8,441 bases of DNA, taken from an uncultured Eubacteriales bacterium. GTDB lineage: Bacteria > Bacillota > Clostridia > Oscillospirales > Oscillospiraceae. The notes beneath the pieces are model-generated. The model was given only the letters and a program-made list of their open reading frames with translations, was not told the DNA's origin and ran no database searches. Position 1 is the stretch's first letter, and every line of letters begins with the position of its first letter. Location: the NCBI GenBank assembly GCA_902496595.1, contig CABVBV010000093.1, forward strand, positions 1 through 8,441. The letters are read 5' to 3'. A program made the position numbers and the translations under genes. Positions 1 through 6,501 of this stretch are shown piece after piece.

Positions 1-24
1 AAACGACATATATGAAAAAATGCT

Positions 25-52
25 TTGATTCGCGCTGGAAAAATTGTATAAT
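25..52 (+). promoter_or_regulatory. SigA-type promoter of the glg operon
   Basis: A perfect -10 hexamer TATAAT lies at 47-52. A -35-like TTGATT (four of six consensus bases) lies at 25-30 with a 16-base spacer; reading it as TTTGAT at 24-29 gives 17. Transcription would start near 59-60, leaving a 5' leader of about 56 bases before the glgB ATG. It is the only good promoter I see before the four glg genes, so it probably drives them all. I saw no obvious operator around it. Confidence 0.7.
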
Positions 53-85
53 AGGACGTAAGATGGGCACGGGGCAAGAGAGAGA

Positions 86-95
86 CCCGGCCGGG
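86..95. other. Short perfect palindrome in the glgB leader
   Basis: CCCGGCCGGG is a 10-base perfect palindrome in the 5' leader, eight bases before the glgB ribosome binding site (AGGAGG at 103-108). It could be a protein-binding site. As RNA it would be a poor hairpin because no unpaired loop remains. Its role is unknown, and a palindrome this short is not rare in G+C-rich DNA. Confidence 0.25.
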
Positions 96-115
96 ATACA
101 TCAGGAGGTGGCATA

Positions 116-2089
116 ATGGATCAGAGAGAGCTTATCGAGAGATACGTTTCCAATGACGACATTTGGCTATACAATACAGGCGGAGCGAGGAGGGCATATC
201 ATCTTCTGGGCTGCCACTACATATCTGAGTGCGGGATGCACAGGTTCGCCGTCTGGGCTCCGCACGCGAGGGAAGTCTCGGTCGTGGGCGACTTCAACGG
301 CTGGGACGGCTACGCTCACCCGATGTGGAGGCGGGAAGACGAGATCTGGGTGCTGTTCATCCCGGGCCTCAAGAACGGGGACATCTATAAATACCGCGTG
401 GTCGGTGCTGACGGGAACACCGTCCTGAAGGCCGACCCATTTGCCTTCCACGCCGAGACCGGCCCTGCCACGGGCTCGAAGATCTGGGATATCGAGGGCT
501 ATGGGTGGACTGACGCGGCCTACATGGACGCAAGGCGCGGGAAGGACGCCATCCACTCGCCCATGTCCATCTACGAGATGCACATGGGCTCCTGGCGCAA
601 GAAGGAGGGAGAGGTCTTCCCGAACTATCGCCGAGTGGCGGACGAGCTGGCGGAGTACCTCAAGTCCATGCACTACACCCACGTCGAGCTGCTGCCGATA
701 ACCGAGTATCCCTACGACGGCAGCTGGGGCTACCAGGTCACGGGCTTTTTCGCGCCCACCAGCCGCTACGGCACTCCGCAGGACTTCATGTACTTCGTGG
801 ACAAGCTCCATTCCGAGGGCATAGGCGTAATAATCGACTGGGTACCCGCGCACTTCCCGAGGGACGAGCACGGCCTGAGGATGTTCGACGGCGCTCCCTG
901 TTATGAGGGCGACGAGAGGCGCATGGCCGAGCACCCGGACTGGGGCACCATGATCTTCGACTACTCAAGGCCGCAGGTGCAGAGCTTCCTCACCTCCTCG
1001 GCCATGTTCTTCTTCGACAAATACCACGTCGACGGCATCAGGGTCGACGCGGTGAGCTCCATGCTGTATCTGGATTACGGCAGGAGGTTCGGGGAGTGGA
1101 CTCCGAACAAGGACGGGGGCAATATCAATCTCGGTGCGGTGGATTTTCTCAGGAAGCTCAACACCGCCGTCCTGACGGAGTATCCGGGAGCCATCACGAT
1201 AGCCGAGGAATCCACGGCTTTCCCGCTCGTCTCAAGGCCGCCTGAGGTCGGGGGCCTGGGCTTCGTCTTCAAGTGGGACATGGGCTTCATGCACGATACC
1301 CTCGACTATATGGCCATGGATCCCTACTTCCGCAGCTATAATCACAGCCGGCTCACCTTCTCCATGATGTACGCCTTCTCCGAGAACTTCGTGCTGGCAT
1401 TTTCACACGACGAGGTCGTACACGGCAAGGCCTCGATGGTGAACAAGATGTGGGGCGACTACGAGACGAAGTTCGCCTCGCTGCGTGCGCTCTACGGCTA
1501 CCAGTTCGCGCACCCCGGCAAGAAGCTCATGTTCATGGGCGGGGAGTTCGCGCAGTTCATAGAGTGGAACTACAACCAGCAGCTCGACTGGCCGCTGCTC
1601 GAATACCCGATACACGCAAATATGCAGAAATACGTCCGCGACCTCGGCAAGCTGTACGCCTCCACCGCGGCGTTCTGGAAGGTGGACGACTCCTGGGACG
1701 GTTTCTCCTGGCTGAACGTGGACGATTCGGACAGGAGCTCCGTGGCCTTCATGCGTATGTCACAGAGGTCTGCGGTGGTCTGCGCCCTGAACTTCACCCC
1801 GGTTCGGTACGACGACTTCTCCATCGGTCTGCCCAAGCCCGGAGTACTAAAGGAACTCATAAACTCGGACGACGTGCAGTACGGGGGCTCAGGCATCCTG
1901 AACAGGCCCGAGATAGAGTCCGAGGACGAGCCCTTCCTGGATCATCCCTGCTCGGCGAAGATAACGCTGCCGCCGATGTCCTGCGTCTGGTTCAGGTTCA
2001 CGCCGACCTCTCAGAAGAAGCTGAAAGAGGAGGCGGCGAAAAAAGCCGCCGCCGCCAAGAAGGCCGCTTCAAGAAAGAAGAAAAAATAA
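116..2089 (+). CDS. glgB: 1,4-alpha-glucan branching enzyme (GH13_9)
   Basis: GlgB cuts an alpha-1,4-glucan chain and re-attaches the piece through an alpha-1,6 bond, making the branches of glycogen in the cytoplasm. The 657 residues show an N-terminal CBM48-like beta domain (about 40-115, with VVGDFNGWD at 57-64) and a (beta/alpha)8 barrel carrying all family motifs: DWVPAHF at 241-247, GIRVDAVSSM with nucleophile Asp311, AEES with acid/base Glu364, and SHDEVVHGK with Asp432. GGEFAQ and EWNYNQQLDW follow at 475-492, then an all-beta C-terminal domain. The start is fixed by AGGAGG at 103-108, seven bases before the ATG. Length is normal for the short bacterial type that lacks the extra N1 module of E. 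coli GlgB (728 residues). The odd part is the last 25 residues, a Lys/Ala-rich tail (11 Lys, 8 Ala, 1 Arg) beyond the usual end of the fold. glgA follows after 51 bases (from its ATG at 2141). Assignment is firm. Confidence 0.97.
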   Translation: MDQRELIERYVSNDDIWLYNTGGARRAYHLLGCHYISECGMHRFAVWAPHAREVSVVGDFNGWDGYAHPMWRREDEIWVLFIPGLKNGDIYKYRVVGADGNTVLKADPFAFHAETGPATGSKIWDIEGYGWTDAAYMDARRGKDAIHSPMSIYEMHMGSWRKKEGEVFPNYRRVADELAEYLKSMHYTHVELLPITEYPYDGSWGYQVTGFFAPTSRYGTPQDFMYFVDKLHSEGIGVIIDWVPAHFPRDEHGLRMFDGAPCYEGDERRMAEHPDWGTMIFDYSRPQVQSFLTSSAMFFFDKYHVDGIRVDAVSSMLYLDYGRRFGEWTPNKDGGNINLGAVDFLRKLNTAVLTEYPGAITIAEESTAFPLVSRPPEVGGLGFVFKWDMGFMHDTLDYMAMDPYFRSYNHSRLTFSMMYAFSENFVLAFSHDEVVHGKASMVNKMWGDYETKFASLRALYGYQFAHPGKKLMFMGGEFAQFIEWNYNQQLDWPLLEYPIHANMQKYVRDLGKLYASTAAFWKVDDSWDGFSWLNVDDSDRSSVAFMRMSQRSAVVCALNFTPVRYDDFSIGLPKPGVLKELINSDDVQYGGSGILNRPEIESEDEPFLDHPCSAKITLPPMSCVWFRFTPTSQKKLKEEAAKKAAAAKKAASRKKKK

Positions 2090-2113
2090 ACCGAGGCCAC
2101 GGCACAGCATACC

Positions 2114-2136
2114 ACCATCCAAGCGAAAGGAATGGT
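2114..2136 (+). promoter_or_regulatory. Possible hairpin masking the glgA ribosome binding site
   Basis: In the glgB-glgA gap, ACCATCC (2114-2120) can pair with GG (2129-2130) and ATGGT (2132-2136), with A2131 bulged and an eight-base loop. The right arm covers the AAAGGA ribosome binding site (2126-2131) used for the ATG at 2141. Ribosomes finishing glgB about 40 bases upstream could disturb it, which would link glgA translation to that of glgB. This rests on pairing alone and no energy was computed. Confidence 0.3.
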
Positions 2137-2140
2137 AAAT

Positions 2141-3619
2141 ATGAAACGCGAATTTCAGCAGGCTCTGCTCGACAAGGGCCTTGAAAGGCTGCCCAATGTG
2201 CTCATTGCCGCTGCGGAGTGCGCGCCCATATCGAAGACGGGCGGCCTGGCCGACGTGGTAGGCACCCTGCCGAAGAGCCTTGCCGCCCTGGGCATGGACG
2301 CGAGGGTGATAACTCCGTATCACAGGTGCGTGAAGGACAAGTACCGCGACAAGGTGGAGCATATGTTCAGCTTCTCGGTAGACCTGGGCTGGCGCAGCCA
2401 GTACGTCGGCATCGAGCGGCTCGTGCTCGACGGTGTGACCATCTACCTTGTGGACAACGAATACTATTTCGGGGACAAGATATACCGCGGCGGCCAAGCC
2501 GAGGGCGAGCAGTACGCCTTCTTCACGAGGGCCGTGCTCGACGCCATACCGAACCTGGGCTTTTTCCCGGACGTGCTCCACTGCAACGACTGGCATACGG
2601 CCATGCTGCCCATGCTGCTCAGAACTCAGTACGGCTACTATGTCCACGGCAGGATCAAGACCCTTTTGACGATACACAACATCGCATACCAGGGCAAGTT
2701 CGGCTTCGACTTCTTCCGCGACCTGCTCCGGGTGGAAGACAGGTACTTCACGCCCGAGTTCATGGAGATAAACGGCTGCGCGGCGTTTTTGAAGGCGGGC
2801 TGTGTGTTTGCGGACAGGCTGAGCACCGTGAGCCCGAGCTATGCCGACGAGCTCTGCACTCCTTACTACGGCGAGGGGCTGGACGGCATACTCTCTGCGA
2901 GGCGGCACCAGCTCACAGGCATATTGAACGGCATAGACAAGAAGGTCTTCAACCCCTACTCCGACCCGCTCATACCCAAGCGCTACGACCGAGGCCACCT
3001 GAAGGGCAAGCAGGCGTGCAAGGAGAGCCTGATGCTGGACATGGGCCTCAAGGCCGAGCCCGGCACTCCGATAGTCGCGATGGTGACAAGGATGACGGAT
3101 CAGAAGGGCCTGGATCTTGTGGAGAGGGTCTTGGACGAACTCATGGGCTCCGACATCTGCTTCATGCTGCTGGGCAGCGGCGAGCAGAGGTATGAGAACT
3201 TCATGAAGGAAGCCGAGAACCGGCACAGGGGGCGTTTCTGCGCGTACATAGGCTACAATGAAGAGCTCTCGCACAGGGTGTATGCCGGCGCGGATATGCT
3301 GCTCATGCCCTCCAGGTTTGAGCCCTGCGGCCTGTCGCAGATGATAGCTATGCGCTACGGCACGCTCCCCATCGTCCGGGAGACCGGCGGCCTGCGCGAC
3401 AGTGTCGTGCCCTACAACCAGTTCACCGGCGAGGGCACGGGCTTTTCATTTGCCAACTACAACGCCCATGAGATGAAGGCGACGGTCGAGCGTGCGCTCG
3501 ACATCTACCGCAACGAGCCCGAGAACTGGAACAGGCTCGTGCGGAACGCCATGGCTGCCGACTTCGGCTTCGACCGCTCCGCAGAGGGCTATGCGAGGCT
3601 GTATATAGATCTGCTATGA
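2141..3619 (+). CDS. glgA: Glycogen synthase, ADP-glucose type (GT5)
   Basis: GlgA transfers glucose from ADP-glucose to the non-reducing end of alpha-1,4-glucan in the cytoplasm. The 492 residues show the two-Rossmann (GT-B) layout: KTGGLADV at 32-39 (Lys32 matches the nucleotide-sugar-binding KxGGL lysine), HCNDWHT at 147-153, IHNIAYQG at 178-185, and NGID at 263-266 near the linker. The C-terminal domain has RMTDQKG at 317-323, the SRFEPCGLSQM signature at 391-401 with Glu394, and RETGGL at 413-418. An ATG at 2132 is also in frame, but AAAGGA (2126-2131) would touch it, whereas it sits nine bases before the ATG at 2141; I therefore chose 2141. Length is close to E. coli GlgA (477), with about 15 extra N-terminal residues. 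The stop overlaps the next start as ATGA. Many Ile codons are ATA (14 of 22), unusual for G+C-rich DNA but typical of this operon. Assignment is firm. Confidence 0.96.
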   Translation: MKREFQQALLDKGLERLPNVLIAAAECAPISKTGGLADVVGTLPKSLAALGMDARVITPYHRCVKDKYRDKVEHMFSFSVDLGWRSQYVGIERLVLDGVTIYLVDNEYYFGDKIYRGGQAEGEQYAFFTRAVLDAIPNLGFFPDVLHCNDWHTAMLPMLLRTQYGYYVHGRIKTLLTIHNIAYQGKFGFDFFRDLLRVEDRYFTPEFMEINGCAAFLKAGCVFADRLSTVSPSYADELCTPYYGEGLDGILSARRHQLTGILNGIDKKVFNPYSDPLIPKRYDRGHLKGKQACKESLMLDMGLKAEPGTPIVAMVTRMTDQKGLDLVERVLDELMGSDICFMLLGSGEQRYENFMKEAENRHRGRFCAYIGYNEELSHRVYAGADMLLMPSRFEPCGLSQMIAMRYGTLPIVRETGGLRDSVVPYNQFTGEGTGFSFANYNAHEMKATVERALDIYRNEPENWNRLVRNAMAADFGFDRSAEGYARLYIDLL

Positions 3620-4374
3620 CACAGGGCGGAACGGGGCCCGCAAGGGTAAGTGTGTATTTCGGCGGCAAGTGCGATGAGGTCTGGACGAACACGGGCCTTG
3701 CCGTCACATATAAAGACAGGCTTGAAGTCTCGGCCGTGAGGGTGGGCGACAGGTTCAGGGCCGAGGTCAGGTCATCCGCACGTTCAGGAGACGTAAAGGC
3801 GGACTACAACGAGTCTTCGAGGAGCGCGGAGCTGGCGGCGAAGCTGAATTCCGGGCATCTGTCCCAGGTCTCGCTGGAATATTTCCAGGCGGCGGCCACG
3901 GTAGCTGAGGCGTTTTCCGAGCTGCGGGACACGAGGTATCTTCCCGGCCTGCTGTACAGGGAGCTGCGCGGCGGGCTGGACGCCCTCATACTTCCCGAAC
4001 TGCTGCGTCTGCTTTTGGACGAGCACGGAGCGTCCTGGGAGGGCGCGGTCGAGCTCGTGGGCAAGTGCTTCACGCTGCGGCCCGACGAGGGAGCGAGGGA
4101 TGCCCGGGTGCCGCTCGGCGCCATAGCTGCGCTTCAGCCCAGGGACGCGGAACTCATCCGGGCGGTAAATGAGAAGCTCTGCGGCAAGCTCTGGGACATC
4201 TGGCCTGGAGACTGGCACAGGATAGGCGCGAGCGCGGTCATCAGGGACGAAGAAGCCGACCTGGTGACGCTTTCGGCGGCGCTCTGCGGGCGCATAAACT
4301 GCACAAAGGAGAGGCGGGCCGGGTCGCTCCGCGCCATGTACATACTCACGCCCGCCAAGTTTGCAGATATATGA
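3616..4374 (+). CDS. Phosphorylase-derived (GT35-like) protein, probable pseudoenzyme
   Basis: I do not know a named family for this 252-residue protein, but its order of motifs follows an internal slice of glycogen/maltodextrin phosphorylase. VSVYFGGK (11-18) matches the strand before the VPGY region, DYNESSRSAELAAKLNSGHLSQV (63-85) matches the FN.G.Y..A...N.AENISRV segment, and SLEYFQAAATV (86-96) matches LKQEYF.V.ATL. LPELLRLLLDEHGASWEGA (126-144) matches IPELMRVLVDE..L.WD.AW, LQPRDAELIRAVNEKL (173-188) matches LLPRHLQIIYEINQRF, WPGDWHRI (196-203) matches FPGD..R., and LTPAKF (244-249) matches L.P.KF. The hallmark LNDTHP and YTNHT motifs, which hold the active-site Asp and His, are replaced by YRELRGGLDA and FTLRPDEGAR. 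The N-terminal part of the enzyme and the entire PLP domain are absent, so phosphorolysis is not expected. Start and stop overlap both neighbours by four bases, no Shine-Dalgarno sequence is present, and codon use equals that of glgA. The frame is open throughout, which argues against recent decay. A glycogen-binding or regulatory role is conjecture. The homology comes from memory, not a search. Confidence 0.7.
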   Translation: MTQGGTGPARVSVYFGGKCDEVWTNTGLAVTYKDRLEVSAVRVGDRFRAEVRSSARSGDVKADYNESSRSAELAAKLNSGHLSQVSLEYFQAAATVAEAFSELRDTRYLPGLLYRELRGGLDALILPELLRLLLDEHGASWEGAVELVGKCFTLRPDEGARDARVPLGAIAALQPRDAELIRAVNEKLCGKLWDIWPGDWHRIGASAVIRDEEADLVTLSAALCGRINCTKERRAGSLRAMYILTPAKFADI

Positions 4375-6368
4375 TTATTTCCGAACTGACCCCGCACATC
4401 ATACACGACACGGCGAGAGAGAGCTGCCGCTGTCCCATCGGCCCGGCGAAGACCGGGAGCGAGGTGACGCTTGCCTTCACCGACGGGGCAGGAGCCGTGC
4501 TCGACGCCGAACTCGTCTTGAATGGCGACGGTTTTGAAAAACGCTACGAACTGGCCCTTGAGGACGGGCGCTGGTTCGTGACCCTGAAGATGCCGGACGA
4601 GGCCGCCGCGCTCTGGTACTCGTTCAGGATGAGCCTGGCCGGCGGGGAATACTGGCTCTGCGCGGGCGCGAACGGCAGATTCGGCCAGCTGATGAGCTCC
4701 AGGGGCGAAGGCTTCAGGCTCACTGTCTACGACAAGGACTTCGAGACCCCCGCCTGGTTCCGCAGGAGCGTCATGTACCAGATCTTCCCCGACCGCTTTG
4801 CGAGGGACTGGAGCGATACCGCGAGGGACGGGATCGACAAGCACAGGGCCATGGGCAGGCAGGTCAAGTTCCACGAGGAGTGGAACGAGCCGGTCGACTG
4901 GCAGCCCAACAGCGCCGACGGGTTTTATTTCCCCCTGGACTTCTACGGCGGGACGCTCAAGGGCATAGAGAGCCGGCTCAACTATATCAAAAGCCTGGGT
5001 GTGAGCGTCATCTACCTGAACCCGGTGTTCGAGGCCTGCTCCAACCACAGGTACGACACGGCGGATTACCTGAATATTGACCCCATCTTGGGCACGAACG
5101 AGGATTTCGAGAATCTCTGCTCAGCCGCGGAGCGGCTTGGGATACGGATAATGCTGGACGGCGTGTTCTCGCACACCGGAGCCGACAGCATCTACTTCAA
5201 CAAGTTCTCACACTACCACGACGCAGGCGCGTACAATGCCGGTGAGCGCTCTCCATACTACGGCTGGTACGACTTCCGCCAGTACCCGGAGAACTACCGC
5301 TGCTGGTGGAACTTCCCCGACCTGCCCGAAGTCGATGAAAACAACGCCGACTGGCGCGACTTCGTCATAAGCGGTCGGGACAGCGTTGTGAGGACGTGGA
5401 TACGGCGCGGCGCGGCGGGTTGGAGGCTGGACGTGGCGGACGAGCTGCCGGATGAGGCGCTCAGGCTCATACGTCGGGCCGCGAAGGCCGAAGACCCCGA
5501 GGCGGTGGTGCTCGGCGAGGTCTGGGAGGACGCCGTCATCAAATCCAGCTACGGCTCGAGGCGGAAATATGCGCTGGGCGAGTCGCTCGACTCGGTGATG
5601 AACTATCCGTTCAGGTCTGCGCTCATAGACTTTTTGTGTTTCCGCACTGACGCCAGAGCGCTCGCGTCGTTTCTGCTGGCGCAGCGTCTGAACTACCCGG
5701 AGCCGATGTATTGGTCGCTCATGAACCTGGTCTCTTCACATGATGTGGAGCGGGTGCGGACGGCGCTGGCCACGAGGCTGGACGCACGGAGCCTCAGCCG
5801 CGAGCAGCAGGCCGGTTTCATAGTCGGAGACGCGCAGGACATACGCGGCGCGTCAATGCAGAGGCTCGCAGCGGCGGTGCAATACGTCATACCCGGAGTG
5901 CCGTGTCTGTATTATGGCGACGAGACCGGCATGGGCGGTATGCTGGATCCCTTTGACCGGGCCCCATTCACGATGGGCGCGAGGCCGCTCACCGACTGGT
6001 ATGCCGCCCTGGGCAAGATAAGGAACGAGCACGACGCGCTCTCGACCGGGGCCGCAGCCTTCTCAGCACCAGACCCGGACGTGCTCTGTGTGCTCAGGTG
6101 CGTCACCGGCGGCAAAGACGCTTTCGGGCTCCCGGCAAGGGACGGTGCTTTCCTCGCTGTGGTGAACCGTTCGGACTGGGACAAGCAGCTGGTAGCGGAT
6201 ATCTGGCTGGATAACGCCGGGCTCACGTCGAAGCAGCTGGAGGGGCTGAAGGCTCTGGGCCTGACGAGGGCGAAATGCCTGATCACAGGCAGAGAGTCCC
6301 CCATCGCCGACGGGCTCATAAAGCTGAGCCTGCCCTCCGAATCCGCCATGATCTTCGAGCTAATTTGA
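4371..6368 (+). CDS. Intracellular GH13 alpha-glucan hydrolase, neopullulanase/amylopullulanase-like
   Basis: This 665-residue protein should hydrolyse alpha-1,4 (and perhaps alpha-1,6) bonds of glycogen or maltodextrins. Residues about 25-125 form a beta-rich N-terminal domain like CBM34 of neopullulanases. The barrel begins at RRSVMYQIFPDRF (131-143) and continues with FYGGTLKGIESRLNYIKSLG (191-210), NPVFEACSNHRYDTADY (217-233), DGVFSH (263-268, region I), LPEVDE (318-323, region V), GWRLDVADEL with nucleophile Asp354 (region II), LGEVWED with acid/base Glu383 (region III), and SSHDVER with Asp458 (region IV). VPCLYYGDETGMGGMLDPFDR (from 510) is typical of the neopullulanase/cyclomaltodextrinase group. 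A beta C-terminal domain ends the chain. Region I has Ser where most GH13 enzymes have Asn. No signal peptide or membrane segment is seen, so it should work in the cytoplasm beside GlgA and GlgB. Its ATG overlaps the previous stop as ATGA and has no Shine-Dalgarno sequence. Exact substrate preference (GH13_20 or GH13_39 type) cannot be settled by eye. Confidence 0.9.
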   Translation: MIISELTPHIIHDTARESCRCPIGPAKTGSEVTLAFTDGAGAVLDAELVLNGDGFEKRYELALEDGRWFVTLKMPDEAAALWYSFRMSLAGGEYWLCAGANGRFGQLMSSRGEGFRLTVYDKDFETPAWFRRSVMYQIFPDRFARDWSDTARDGIDKHRAMGRQVKFHEEWNEPVDWQPNSADGFYFPLDFYGGTLKGIESRLNYIKSLGVSVIYLNPVFEACSNHRYDTADYLNIDPILGTNEDFENLCSAAERLGIRIMLDGVFSHTGADSIYFNKFSHYHDAGAYNAGERSPYYGWYDFRQYPENYRCWWNFPDLPEVDENNADWRDFVISGRDSVVRTWIRRGAAGWRLDVADELPDEALRLIRRAAKAEDPEAVVLGEVWEDAVIKSSYGSRRKYALGESLDSVMNYPFRSALIDFLCFRTDARALASFLLAQRLNYPEPMYWSLMNLVSSHDVERVRTALATRLDARSLSREQQAGFIVGDAQDIRGASMQRLAAAVQYVIPGVPCLYYGDETGMGGMLDPFDRAPFTMGARPLTDWYAALGKIRNEHDALSTGAAAFSAPDPDVLCVLRCVTGGKDAFGLPARDGAFLAVVNRSDWDKQLVADIWLDNAGLTSKQLEGLKALGLTRAKCLITGRESPIADGLIKLSLPSESAMIFELI

Positions 6369-6373
6369 TATTC

Positions 6374-6486
6374 CGCGCTCTGCGGAGCGCGTCCAGGGGC
6401 TCTGCCCCTGGATCCCGCCCGCTTTTTTGAAAAAAAGCGGGGCAAAAAACTTTAGACTTGGGCGGGCCCGCGAAAGCGGCCCGCCC
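6374..6486. repeat. Multi-hairpin palindromic intergenic element (REP/MITE-like)
   Basis: Starting five bases after the GH13 stop are four consecutive stem-loops: 6374-6391 (7 bp, loop TGCG), 6392-6412 (9 bp perfect, loop TCT), 6418-6441 (CCCGC plus T6 pairing with A6 plus GCGGG), and 6460-6486 (arms of 12 and 11 bases, one bulge, GAAA tetraloop). Between the last two lies CAAAAAACTTTAGACTT. From memory, elements with a CCAGGGGCTCTGCCCCTGG hairpin followed by AAAAACTTT recur between genes in G+C-rich Clostridia, so this is probably a dispersed repeat. Only one copy is in the window. It may also end transcription of the glg operon, but the T-run lies inside the third stem rather than after a stem, so it is not a canonical terminator. 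Confidence 0.6.
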
Positions 6487-6500
6487 TCTCTCGGAGGGCG
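6482..6500 (+). promoter_or_regulatory. Hairpin covering the methyltransferase ribosome binding site
   Basis: CGCCCTC (6482-6488) and GAGGGCG (6494-6500) form a 7-bp stem with a TCTCG loop, ending one base before the ATG at 6502. The ribosome binding site GGAGG (6493-6497) lies in the loop end and right arm. The left arm also forms the 3' arm of the GAAA hairpin at 6460-6486, so the two structures exclude each other. If real, the upstream hairpin frees the ribosome binding site and this one hides it. No folding energy was computed. Confidence 0.4.
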
Positions 6501-6501
6501 T

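Noticed and set aside
2132..2140. Earlier glgA start at 2132
   Set aside because: The purine-rich AAAGGA ends directly against this ATG, leaving no spacing; the ATG at 2141 has normal spacing.
1450..2184. 244-codon overlapping + strand frame in the end of glgB and start of glgA
   Set aside because: It runs through two well-supported genes in another frame, is rich in Arg/Ala and has no family motif.
2069..3274. 401-codon open frame on the minus strand opposite glgA
   Set aside because: It is the shadow of glgA caused by G/C-rich third positions. It has no plausible ribosome binding site or recognisable domain and is rich in Val/Ala/His/Leu, as expected of antisense frames.
4134..5048. 304-codon minus-strand frame across ORF3 and the GH13 gene
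   Set aside because: It lies opposite two clear coding regions and has neither domain nor start signal; it is a compositional shadow.
6374..6486. CRISPR array or insertion-sequence end
   Set aside because: The hairpins differ in sequence and there are no equal repeats with spacers, no transposase and no visible target-site duplication.
6427..6501. Upstream extension of the methyltransferase to an ATG at 6427
   Set aside because: The 25 added residues would be encoded inside hairpin DNA, have no similarity to the PUA start, and the GGAGG fits the ATG at 6502.
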